Shown in pieces: positions 8,955 to 17,542 of a stretch of 64,000 bases of DNA (its first letter is position 1; the number at the start of each line of letters is the position of its first letter). The DNA is from Vallitalea pronyensis (GTDB taxonomy: Bacteria; Bacillota; Clostridia; Lachnospirales; Vallitaleaceae), in contig NZ_CP058649.1 in assembly GCF_018141445.1 (NCBI RefSeq), positions 1,073,001-1,137,000 on the forward strand, given 5' to 3'. The translations under genes were made by a program, and so were the position numbers. Under the pieces are notes generated by a model. The model searched no databases and was not told the DNA's origin. It saw only the letters and a list, made by a program, of their open reading frames with translations.

Positions 8955-10556
8955 ATGATGAAATTGAAAAGTAAAATTTTAGCATTATTAATGATTGTGT
9001 TACTAGTTGTTAGTGGGGTTGGTTGTGGTAGTGAAAAAGCTACTAATGGCGGGGAAGAATCAAAGAACCCATCAAGTAGTTCTAATACTGAGAGCAATGA
9101 TAATGGAGAGAGTGAAGGTACACAAGATACAAAAGAAGAACTTGAGTTTGTAGAACTAACGTATTTAGCACTAGGTAATGTACCAACTAATGGACAACTT
9201 GAGCTAGCTATGGAAGAGTGGAACAAAATACTTAAAGAGGAAATAAACGCTCACTTAAAAATTGAATGGGTTGAATGGGCGGATTGGTTAACTAAATATA
9301 ATCTATTAATGGTATCAGGCGAACCGATTGACTTAATCACTTCTGGTGACTGGTTAGATATGTGGGCGAATGCTGAAAAAGGAGCATTTATGCCATTAGA
9401 TAATTTAATTCAATATGCACCATTAACAAGTGCAGATATTCAAGATCATGAATGGGAAAATTGTAAACTAGATGGTACAACATACTTCTTCCCTGAGAAT
9501 AATTACACACAATATGTTAACCATGGGATGTATTATAGAGGTGACTGGGCAAAAGAATTTGGTATTGAAGTAACTGATTATAAGAGCTTAGGAGACTACT
9601 TACAAGCTGTTAAAGATAATAAAGAAGGTGTGATTCCCTTTGATGTTAATGGAACACAATATGAGTTGTTTGATGGATGGGTTACCTCAGAACTTGGAGC
9701 AATGAATTTATTGATGATTCCGACAGGATTTCATAAAGTTGTTTGGGCTAAATCTAAAGATGATTTATTTAATGTATATAGCCCAATCTTCTCTGATGAG
9801 TTTGTTGACTTTGCTGTAATGATGAAAGAATGGGGTGATGCAGGTTATTGGAGAGAAGATGTTTTAAACTTCAAAGGCGATACACGAGAATTGTTTAAAG
9901 CTGGACAATCAGGAGCGGATCAACATCATACGCAAACATATAGAACGTTAAGATATGAAATGGATAACTTAGTACCAGGTTCAGACATTCAATTCTTTCC
10001 ATTTGCATCAACGAAAAAGAATCTAGTTCAAACACCTGTTATTCATGGGGCAATGGCTGTAGGTGCAAATAGCCAGAATCCAGAAAGAGCCGTTATGGCA
10101 TATGAAATAATGCGTCAAAACGAAGAATTCTACCGTTTATTTAATTTTGGGCGTGAAGGTGTTCAATATATCATTGAAGATGGTGTAAAGAAACGACCTG
10201 AAGGTTATGTGGATGCTGAACATGAATTTTACACTGATTTCTGGGCAGGCCGTGAAGATAAATTTGAATTACCCACAGATACAGAATTTGCTGGTATCTA
10301 CGATCTTTGGGAAGATTTCAATAGCTATGCAATACCTGATCCTTACTCAAGATTTATATTTGACAGAACTTCAGTTGAAGCTGAACTTGCAGCTATCTCT
10401 GATGTAACAAGTGTATTTGGTCCTGCGATTACTTATGGAAAAACTGGTGATCCTGTAGCTGCAGTTGAAGAATATAGAGAAGCCTTGAAAAAAGCAGGTA
10501 TTGATAAAGTGCTAGAAGAAGTTCAAAAGCAAATGAATGATCATAGTAACTTCTAG
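8955..10556 (+). CDS. Oligosaccharide-binding lipoprotein, LplA type
   Basis: Main extracellular binding protein of the importer, 533 aa. The signal peptide ends in the lipobox SGVGC (lipidated C24), followed by a Ser/Asn/Glu-rich linker to about residue 60. The mature part has the large-ligand LplA-type features, such as WADWLTKYNLLMVSGEPIDL and a C-terminal region near FDRTSVEAELAAI. AAGGAGGAG precedes twin ATG codons (8955, 8958); either can be used. A terminator follows, so the GH2 gene downstream may have its own start. Confidence 0.92.
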   Translation: MMKLKSKILALLMIVLLVVSGVGCGSEKATNGGEESKNPSSSSNTESNDNGESEGTQDTKEELEFVELTYLALGNVPTNGQLELAMEEWNKILKEEINAHLKIEWVEWADWLTKYNLLMVSGEPIDLITSGDWLDMWANAEKGAFMPLDNLIQYAPLTSADIQDHEWENCKLDGTTYFFPENNYTQYVNHGMYYRGDWAKEFGIEVTDYKSLGDYLQAVKDNKEGVIPFDVNGTQYELFDGWVTSELGAMNLLMIPTGFHKVVWAKSKDDLFNVYSPIFSDEFVDFAVMMKEWGDAGYWREDVLNFKGDTRELFKAGQSGADQHHTQTYRTLRYEMDNLVPGSDIQFFPFASTKKNLVQTPVIHGAMAVGANSQNPERAVMAYEIMRQNEEFYRLFNFGREGVQYIIEDGVKKRPEGYVDAEHEFYTDFWAGREDKFELPTDTEFAGIYDLWEDFNSYAIPDPYSRFIFDRTSVEAELAAISDVTSVFGPAITYGKTGDPVAAVEEYREALKKAGIDKVLEEVQKQMNDHSNF

Positions 10557-10563
10557 TTGTACT

Positions 10564-10599
10564 AAAGGAGAGGCAGCTATACTAGTTGTTTCTCCTTTT
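10564..10599 (+). terminator. Terminator after the binding protein
   Basis: Arms AAAGGAGA (10564-10571) and TCTCCTTTT (10591-10599) with an inner CAGCT/AGTTG pairing. It may give partial termination so that the binding protein is made in excess of the enzymes downstream. Confidence 0.7.
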
Positions 10600-10796
10600 G
10601 CTTAAAAAAACATGTAAATATTAAGCGTTTTAATTGACTAATATACATGAATGACTAGGCAACGAGTAACTAAGGACAATGAAGTTCATCAAATTAACGA
10701 TGCTGCAGGATTAGAAATAGAGAAATCAGTCCGATTAAAGGACTAAGAGGTCACTGAAGAGCAGAATGGCATTTGTTTAGAAAGGGATATTATGAA

Positions 10797-13196
10797 ATGA
10801 GTAGAAAAAATGAGAACATGAATTTGGATTGGCGTTTCCATTATGGAGATCTTCCTTTCCCAGGCTATAAAGGTATAGATGATTCAGAGTGGAAACCAGT
10901 TACATTACCTCATGATTGGTCAGTTGAAGAGGTATTTGATAAAAAGAATGCTTCTGGAACAGGGTATCTTCCAGGAGGTGTCGGCTGGTATAGGAAAACG
11001 TTTAAACTTGATGCAAGCGACAAGGAGAAAACTGTTTTAATAGAGTTTGATGGCGTCTATAATAACGCACAAGTATGGATCAATTCTTATTACCTTGGGA
11101 AAAGACCCTATGGTTATAGTGCTTTTTCATATGACCTTACACCATTTTTAGAATGGGGAGAAGGCGAAAATGTTATCTCTGTAAAAGTAGATCATAAGGA
11201 CATAGCTGATTCCAGATGGTACACAGGTTCAGGAATTTACCGTAATGTCAATCTTACGATTAAGGAAAAATGTCATATAAATCGACATGGAATTTATATA
11301 ACAACAGAGCTTCATAACGATGAAGGGATTGTATCTGTCCAAACAGATATAACCAATGACTCATTGTCAAATAGGACGATGATTCTACGAAATACGTTAT
11401 TGGATTGTCATCTGAAACCTGTAGAATGGTGTGAATCTGAAGTGAGCCTTTCAAAAGGTAAAGAGATAAACATCAAACAAAAATTAAGAGTAAAGCAACC
11501 TGCTTTGTGGTCTGTGGAAACGCCTTATCTTTACACAATGAAAACCGAGTTAATCATAAATGGTAAAGTGGCAGATCAGGTATTGACAAGAACGGGTGTG
11601 CGATCCATCGTTATCGATCCCCAAAAAGGTTTTTTCCTAAATGGAAAAGCTATGAAATTGAAAGGATTGTGTATTCATCATGATGCTGGGTGTCTAGGAG
11701 CAGCTGTGCCTCAACATGTGTGGCGAAGAAGACTTATGACGTTTAAGAAAGTGGGTTGTAATGCCATACGTATGAGTCATAACCCTCCAGCATCTAATTT
11801 ATTGGATCTCTGTGATGAAATGGGATTTCTAGTGATAGATGAAGCTTTTGATGAATGGGAAGGGGTTAAGAATAAATGGTGGCAAGGGCACAATGTATAT
11901 CCTCCTAAACATTATGGATATTATGAGGATTTTCCCGAATGGCACGAAAGGGATATCAAGGAGATGGTACTTAGAGATCGAAATCACCCTTCCATATTCA
12001 GTTGGAGTATAGGTAATGAAGTGGATTACCCTAACGATCCTTATTGTCATCCAAGTTTTAAAGAGATGACTGGTAACAATGATAAAAATAAACCTGCAGC
12101 AGAGAGGCTGTATGATCCTAATAAACCCAATGCTGAAAGATTGGCGGTGATTGCAAAACGATTAGTAACTTTCGTTAAGGAATGTGATGAATCAAGACCC
12201 GTTACAGCAGCTCTAGCATTTCCGGAATTATCCAATAGCACAGGGTATGCAGAGGCACTGGATATTGTTGGATATAATTATAAAGAACATCTTTATGATA
12301 AGGATCGTGCACTCTATACAAATCGGGTGATTTATGGAAGCGAAAACGGCAAACACCTGCATGCATGGAGAGTGGTTAGAGATAATGATAACATTTGTGG
12401 ACAATTTCTATGGACAGGAATCGATTTTCTAGGTGAAGCGAAGGGCTGGCCAGTCAGAATATCTCAGGCAGGCATATTGGATTTAACTGGTAGACCCAAA
12501 ACGTCCTACTACTTTAGACAAAGTCTGTGGATGGATGAACCAATGGTCTATATAACAGCTCGTGATCTTTCGGGACAAAAATCAAATCTTTGGGACATTG
12601 ATGATGCACCTCACTGGAACTTTAGTGCAGGGAAAATGACTGAAATCAGGTGTTATACAAACTGTGACAAGGTTGTCCTTTATTTAAATGGAAAGACATT
12701 AGGAGAAAGATATCTTGATCAATGTGAAGAATCAGACGATATGTATGATATGACATGGGAAGTACCCTATGAGAAAGGGGTTCTTAGAGCTGTAGGTTAT
12801 AGAAATGACCGTCAGGTGTGTGAAGCAAGCCTTGTGACAGCAGGTGATCCGGCCAAACTAAAGACATGTTCAGACACGGATATTCTTAAGGCTAATGGAC
12901 TTGATATCGCACATATTGAAGTTGAACTAGTTGATGACAATGGATTCCCCGTTTGGGTTCACGACAAAAGGATTACCTTATCCACGGAAGGTCCTGGTGA
13001 AATCATAGGTATTGAAAATGGATCTCCAATTGATCTTGAACCCTATAGCTCAAGACAAAGAATGACATATAATGGAAAATTAATTGCTTATGTTCGAAGT
13101 ACTGTTGAAGTTGGAACGCTGAAGGTTATAGCATCATGTGAAGACTTAGACATAAAGAATGTTGTTTTAGTAAATATAAAAGTTGACAGTGAATAG
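10797..13196 (+). CDS. Glycoside hydrolase family 2 enzyme (beta-galactosidase-like)
   Basis: Cytoplasmic retaining exo-glycosidase, 799 aa, no signal peptide. Domain order: sugar-binding jelly roll about 1-155 (HDWSVE, GGVGWYRKTF), Ig-like domain about 160-265, TIM barrel from about 270, then C-terminal Ig-like domains. The GH2 signature RNHPSIFSWSIGNE ends in the acid/base E408, and the nucleophile is probably E516 in YGSENG. The start is ATG 10797 with AGAAAGGGA upstream; a TTG at 10773 is less likely. The substrate could be a beta-galactoside, beta-glucuronide or related link; motif evidence alone does not decide. It leads the enzyme block GH2-URO-D-GH2-sulfatase. Confidence 0.9.
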   Translation: MSRKNENMNLDWRFHYGDLPFPGYKGIDDSEWKPVTLPHDWSVEEVFDKKNASGTGYLPGGVGWYRKTFKLDASDKEKTVLIEFDGVYNNAQVWINSYYLGKRPYGYSAFSYDLTPFLEWGEGENVISVKVDHKDIADSRWYTGSGIYRNVNLTIKEKCHINRHGIYITTELHNDEGIVSVQTDITNDSLSNRTMILRNTLLDCHLKPVEWCESEVSLSKGKEINIKQKLRVKQPALWSVETPYLYTMKTELIINGKVADQVLTRTGVRSIVIDPQKGFFLNGKAMKLKGLCIHHDAGCLGAAVPQHVWRRRLMTFKKVGCNAIRMSHNPPASNLLDLCDEMGFLVIDEAFDEWEGVKNKWWQGHNVYPPKHYGYYEDFPEWHERDIKEMVLRDRNHPSIFSWSIGNEVDYPNDPYCHPSFKEMTGNNDKNKPAAERLYDPNKPNAERLAVIAKRLVTFVKECDESRPVTAALAFPELSNSTGYAEALDIVGYNYKEHLYDKDRALYTNRVIYGSENGKHLHAWRVVRDNDNICGQFLWTGIDFLGEAKGWPVRISQAGILDLTGRPKTSYYFRQSLWMDEPMVYITARDLSGQKSNLWDIDDAPHWNFSAGKMTEIRCYTNCDKVVLYLNGKTLGERYLDQCEESDDMYDMTWEVPYEKGVLRAVGYRNDRQVCEASLVTAGDPAKLKTCSDTDILKANGLDIAHIEVELVDDNGFPVWVHDKRITLSTEGPGEIIGIENGSPIDLEPYSSRQRMTYNGKLIAYVRSTVEVGTLKVIASCEDLDIKNVVLVNIKVDSE

Positions 13197-13205
13197 GAGT
13201 GTAAG

Positions 13206-14330
13206 ATGTCAGATAAAAGAATGAAAGAACCATGGAATGGTTCAATGTCTCCTCGAGAACGATTTAACCGGCAAATTCATTACCAGCCAGTCGATAGGTG
13301 CTTCAACATGGAATTCGGTTATTGGGATGAGAATTTTACACTGTGGGACATGTTCAGACTCAACAACATTAATAATAATGATGAAGCCCATGAATTTTTG
13401 GGATTTGATCCGATTTTATCCCTAAGTGGAAATGTTTGGATGAATCCTCCTTATGAGGAAAAAGTCATTGAAATAATAGAAGATACCAAAATAATAATGA
13501 ATCATGATGGTTTATTGGCAGAAGTTCCAATAGATCAACATGATACGATTCCTCATTTTATCAAATCTTCAATAGTCACACCAGATGATTGGGCCAGATG
13601 TAAAGCTGAACGATTTCGCCGTGACGATCCTGATAGAATTGTGGATATACATACACTTAAAAAAAGTATTCCTGAAAATCGAGATTTTCCATTAGGGGTC
13701 TATTGTGGTTCTATGATAGGTAAAATCAGAGATATGCTTACATTTGAGGGCTTGGCATACGCTTGCTATGACTATCCAGAAATGGTAGAAGACATGGTGG
13801 AAACGTGTTGTCTCCTTGTTGAGGATTATCTTGATCAGATTCTTCCACATTTTAATTTTGATTTTGCTTCAGGGTGGGAAGATATTTGTTATAAGAACGG
13901 ACCTATCGTATCAGTGGATTTTTTTCGTGATGTTGTGATGCCAAGGTACAAAAGAATAAAGCGTAAGTTAATGAATTATGGTATTGATATATGGTATACA
14001 GATTGTGATGGAGATGTTCGTCCGATTTTACCATATTTCCTTGAAGGAGGCATCAATTGTCTTTTCCCGTTTGAAGTTAATGGATGTGCTCATCCAGGTG
14101 AACTATTAGATCAATATTCTGGCAAACTCAGAATAATGGGAGGGTTTGATAAAATGCAACTAGGTAAAGGGAAAGAAGCTATCAAGTCATATATGTTATC
14201 GTTGATTCCATATGTTGAACAAGGTGGCTATATTCCTTTCTGTGACCATCGGTGTCCTCCAAATGTTAAAGAAGAAGATTACCTCTATTATCTAGACCTA
14301 AAAGAAGAGTTATTTGGAATGAAGAAATAA
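13206..14330 (+). CDS. URO-D-like (uroporphyrinogen decarboxylase family) protein
   Basis: 374 aa protein with the fold signature of the URO-D/corrinoid methyltransferase superfamily: an N-terminal SPRERFNRQIHYQPVDR segment, FASGWEDICYKNGPIVS and a C-terminal GGYIPFCDHRCPPNV. True HemE proteins act in tetrapyrrole synthesis. Members of this divergent branch often occur in sugar catabolic loci, where their role is not established. It sits 9 nt after the GH2 gene and 49 nt before the next one, so co-expression with glycan enzymes is likely. Candidate roles are demethylation of a methylated sugar or a non-catalytic function; neither is shown here. Confidence 0.85.
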   Translation: MSDKRMKEPWNGSMSPRERFNRQIHYQPVDRCFNMEFGYWDENFTLWDMFRLNNINNNDEAHEFLGFDPILSLSGNVWMNPPYEEKVIEIIEDTKIIMNHDGLLAEVPIDQHDTIPHFIKSSIVTPDDWARCKAERFRRDDPDRIVDIHTLKKSIPENRDFPLGVYCGSMIGKIRDMLTFEGLAYACYDYPEMVEDMVETCCLLVEDYLDQILPHFNFDFASGWEDICYKNGPIVSVDFFRDVVMPRYKRIKRKLMNYGIDIWYTDCDGDVRPILPYFLEGGINCLFPFEVNGCAHPGELLDQYSGKLRIMGGFDKMQLGKGKEAIKSYMLSLIPYVEQGGYIPFCDHRCPPNVKEEDYLYYLDLKEELFGMKK

Positions 14331-14379
14331 TCGTCAGGTTAATAAATGAATGTGAAAAGTATTAGAAAGTGGAGAAAGA

Positions 14380-17300
14380 ATGATGAGAAAAGAATATGAC
14401 TTATCCGGATCATGGATATGTAAGCTTGATCCACAAGATATGGGTATTAAAGAAAAATGGTTTAACCAAATAATAGATGGTAAGACAGTTATGTTGCCAG
14501 GAACAACAAATGAGTTTGGTCTAGGAGAGAAGCTGGATGTTAGCCAACTAACTGTCAAAGAACAACTAAAAAGGCTTAGACAAAAGTATAGATATAAGGG
14601 AAGAGCTTGGTATCAGAAAACGATAACTCTTCCTGAAGATACTAATCATCTAAATAGTTTGCTTTATTTTGAACGCGTCATGTTTTCATCACAAGTATGG
14701 ATTGATGGTATGGAACTTGGTGTACAAGACAGCTTATCAACACCACATACTTATAAAGTACAAAAGCAAAGAGGTAAAAAATATACCACCATTACTATTT
14801 GTATAGATAATCGAGATGTTCAAAAAATTGGCGAGTTCTCTAGTGCCTACACAGATGAAACTCAGACTATTTGGAATGGTATTATAGGGCGAATGAGCTG
14901 GCAGATGATGAATCCAATTTCAATCCAACACATGGATTGCTTCACATCTCTAAGCAAAAAAAATATTAGAATAAAAATGCATACCATTACAGATATAGCT
15001 ATAAAAACGGATGGTACTAAGGTTCAAATCATATTAAAAGATGATGGAAAACAACTTGAAATGTGGTCGGAACCAATTAAGTTAAAATCTGGTGATATGG
15101 TTAGTGAATTCACTGTAAATGTAGATGCCCAACTTAAAGGATGGGATGAATTTACACCACATACATATGAGTTAACTCTAAATGTTTTAGATCATGGAGG
15201 GAAAATTTGTGATAGCTTATCAAAACATATAGGTTTTCGTGATATAAAGGTGCATCAAACGCAATTCTCAATCAACGATCGCGTAGTTTTTTTAAGAGGA
15301 ACCTTAGAATGCTGCATTTTTCCAAAAACAGGTTATCCACCAACAACAAGCCCCTATTGGATAAAGATTTTTAAAACGATGAAATCATATGGTCTAAATC
15401 ATTTGAGATTTCATTCATGGTGCCCACCTGAGATCGCTTTTGAATGTGCGGATGCGTATGGCATATACCTTCAAGTAGAAGGACCTATATGGATGGATAC
15501 ATGGTGTGAGATGACAGTTGGTTGTGAAGAAAGTCATTATACATATTTGATGGATGAGGCTAAACGTATAGTAAAACATTACGCAAGTCACCCGTCTTTC
15601 TGTTTATTTAGCAATGGTAATGAACTTAATGGAGATTTTTCATTGCTTCATGATATTGTTCATTGTTTCAGTGAAGATAAACGTTTTCTCTCTACTTTGA
15701 CTTCAAACTGGGACAGAGCAGTGGATGAACTAGATGAATATTTTGTAGCGCAAACAGTTGATGGTATCGGACTACGAGGTCAGTACTTCTTGAAAGAGCT
15801 AGTTGAAGGCACTAAACTTAACTATAGTGAAGCTGTTACTAAGAGAAATATGCCTATAGTGGTACATGAAGTGGGGCAATATTGTGTATACCCACAAATG
15901 TCAGAGATAAGAAAATATGATGGATGCTTAATTCCTACTAACTTTCTATGTATATATGAGGATTTAAAATCAAAAGGACTTTTGGATGAAGCTGATATGT
16001 TTACGTCTATATCAGGTAGATTAGCTGTTGATTTATATAAAGCAGAAATAGAGGCTGCCTTGAGAACCACTGGTTTAGGTGGCGTACAACTTCTTGATTT
16101 ACATGACTTTCCAGGTCAGGGTACGGCTACTGTTGGTATTATTGATGCCTTTTGGGATACTAAAGGATTGATTCAACCTCATCAATTTAAACAATTTTTT
16201 AGCGATGTCGTGCCATTAGTAGAACTTGATAAATACATATGGGATACCAGTGACGTATTAACTTTCCATGTTCTCATTGCCAATTATGGAAATTCAGACC
16301 TTGTTGACGCGACTTTGCGAGTATCTCTAATTGATAAAACCGGGAAAACACATAAAACAAGAACAATTAAGAAGGACTTCATACCACAAGGAGAACTGAA
16401 AAAGCTTGAAAGCTTAAATGATATTGAATTAGATATTTTTACGGATAATATTGAATTAACTTTAGTAGTTGAAATTTTAGGCACAGAAATAAAGAATGAA
16501 TGGACATTATGGGTTATGAAGGATTCAAATCCTCTTCAAGAAAAAACATTTAAGATATATAATGCTTACAATGTGGAAATGAAGAAGAGTATTATGATGG
16601 GTGAAAAAATACTATATCTCCCTTCAATGGATGACTTCAATCATGGGAAAAGTTCAAAATATATCCCTGTCTTTTGGAGTCCTGTACATTTTAGTAGTGA
16701 CGATAGTTGTGGAACTTGGATAAATAAGGAACATGAGATTTTTAGGGATTTTCCGACACAAGAATATAGTAATGCGTTGTGGGGCTATATGATTGATCAT
16801 GCGTTCACTGTAGAGTATGGATATTTATCACATGAGTTAATACCTATAACTAGGCAAATTCCAAATTTTAATGATAATAACAGAAGGTCCTCTTTATTTG
16901 AGGTGATGGTTGGTAAGTCAAAAGTTCTTTTTTGTGGACTTGATTTTAGAGGTCAGTTAAAACCAGAGCAAATAGGTTTATGGAATTCTATTTTGAGTTA
17001 TATGGAGCATGATAATAACTCATGCGCGTGTTCGGTTACGATAGATTCCTTTGAACAGTTTCATTTAGCTGGAGAGAGTGATGCAAAAAAAGATTTAGGT
17101 GGTATAAATTTAGCCATTGGTAAAAAAGCAGTTGCAGACAGTGAATTAGAGGAATCTTTTTCCGCACAAAAGGGAAATGAGCCAATTGCCCATACGTTAT
17201 GGAAAGCAGCAGATTATGAAGTTGGTCATTGGTGGCAAGTTGATTTAGGCGAAGTTGTTTACGTAAAAGGTACTAAGGTGAAATTTGAGAAAAAAGCCAA

Positions 17301-17493
17301 TTATCTTTATGTCATTCAAGTATCCAATGATGGAATCCATTGGGAAACGGCATCCAATCAAACGGGTCAGACCTCAATGGAACAAGTTAGAACAGATATC
17401 TTAAATATTGAAGCTAGGTACATAAAAATAGTTTATAATGGTTTACCAGAAGATGTGTGTGCTGCTCATTATAGCTTTGAAGTTTATGGGTGA
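14380..17493 (+). CDS. Large GH2-like glycosidase with C-terminal F5/8-type (CBM32) domain
   Basis: 1037 aa, no signal peptide. An N-terminal GH2 sugar-binding domain (about 1-180: LPGTTNEFGLGE, RAWYQKTITLP) leads to an Ig-like domain and a TIM barrel. Likely acid/base E415 lies in FSNGNELNGD and nucleophile E497 in VVHEVGQ. The last 130 or so residues form a discoidin/CBM32 module (NLAIGKKAVADSE...WWQVDLGE...YIKIVYNG). Twin ATGs at 14380 and 14383 share one GGAG site; 14383 has the better spacing. The carbohydrate module on a cytoplasmic enzyme suggests it acts on longer imported oligosaccharides. The glycosidic linkage is unknown. Confidence 0.87.
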   Translation: MMRKEYDLSGSWICKLDPQDMGIKEKWFNQIIDGKTVMLPGTTNEFGLGEKLDVSQLTVKEQLKRLRQKYRYKGRAWYQKTITLPEDTNHLNSLLYFERVMFSSQVWIDGMELGVQDSLSTPHTYKVQKQRGKKYTTITICIDNRDVQKIGEFSSAYTDETQTIWNGIIGRMSWQMMNPISIQHMDCFTSLSKKNIRIKMHTITDIAIKTDGTKVQIILKDDGKQLEMWSEPIKLKSGDMVSEFTVNVDAQLKGWDEFTPHTYELTLNVLDHGGKICDSLSKHIGFRDIKVHQTQFSINDRVVFLRGTLECCIFPKTGYPPTTSPYWIKIFKTMKSYGLNHLRFHSWCPPEIAFECADAYGIYLQVEGPIWMDTWCEMTVGCEESHYTYLMDEAKRIVKHYASHPSFCLFSNGNELNGDFSLLHDIVHCFSEDKRFLSTLTSNWDRAVDELDEYFVAQTVDGIGLRGQYFLKELVEGTKLNYSEAVTKRNMPIVVHEVGQYCVYPQMSEIRKYDGCLIPTNFLCIYEDLKSKGLLDEADMFTSISGRLAVDLYKAEIEAALRTTGLGGVQLLDLHDFPGQGTATVGIIDAFWDTKGLIQPHQFKQFFSDVVPLVELDKYIWDTSDVLTFHVLIANYGNSDLVDATLRVSLIDKTGKTHKTRTIKKDFIPQGELKKLESLNDIELDIFTDNIELTLVVEILGTEIKNEWTLWVMKDSNPLQEKTFKIYNAYNVEMKKSIMMGEKILYLPSMDDFNHGKSSKYIPVFWSPVHFSSDDSCGTWINKEHEIFRDFPTQEYSNALWGYMIDHAFTVEYGYLSHELIPITRQIPNFNDNNRRSSLFEVMVGKSKVLFCGLDFRGQLKPEQIGLWNSILSYMEHDNNSCACSVTIDSFEQFHLAGESDAKKDLGGINLAIGKKAVADSELEESFSAQKGNEPIAHTLWKAADYEVGHWWQVDLGEVVYVKGTKVKFEKKANYLYVIQVSNDGIHWETASNQTGQTSMEQVRTDILNIEARYIKIVYNGLPEDVCAAHYSFEVYG

Positions 17494-17542
17494 ATTGAAT
17501 TACCCAATGACAAAGCAAATTCTTTGATATAGGAGGAGTTAG

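Noticed and set aside
10207..10407. Plus-strand frame inside the binding-protein gene
   Set aside because: It is a shadow in another frame of a well-supported gene.
10651..10746. A 31-codon ATG frame before the first GH2 gene
   Set aside because: No ribosome binding site, no recognisable protein pattern, and it lies in a leader with a small AGTCC/GGACT hairpin; chance is the simplest reading.
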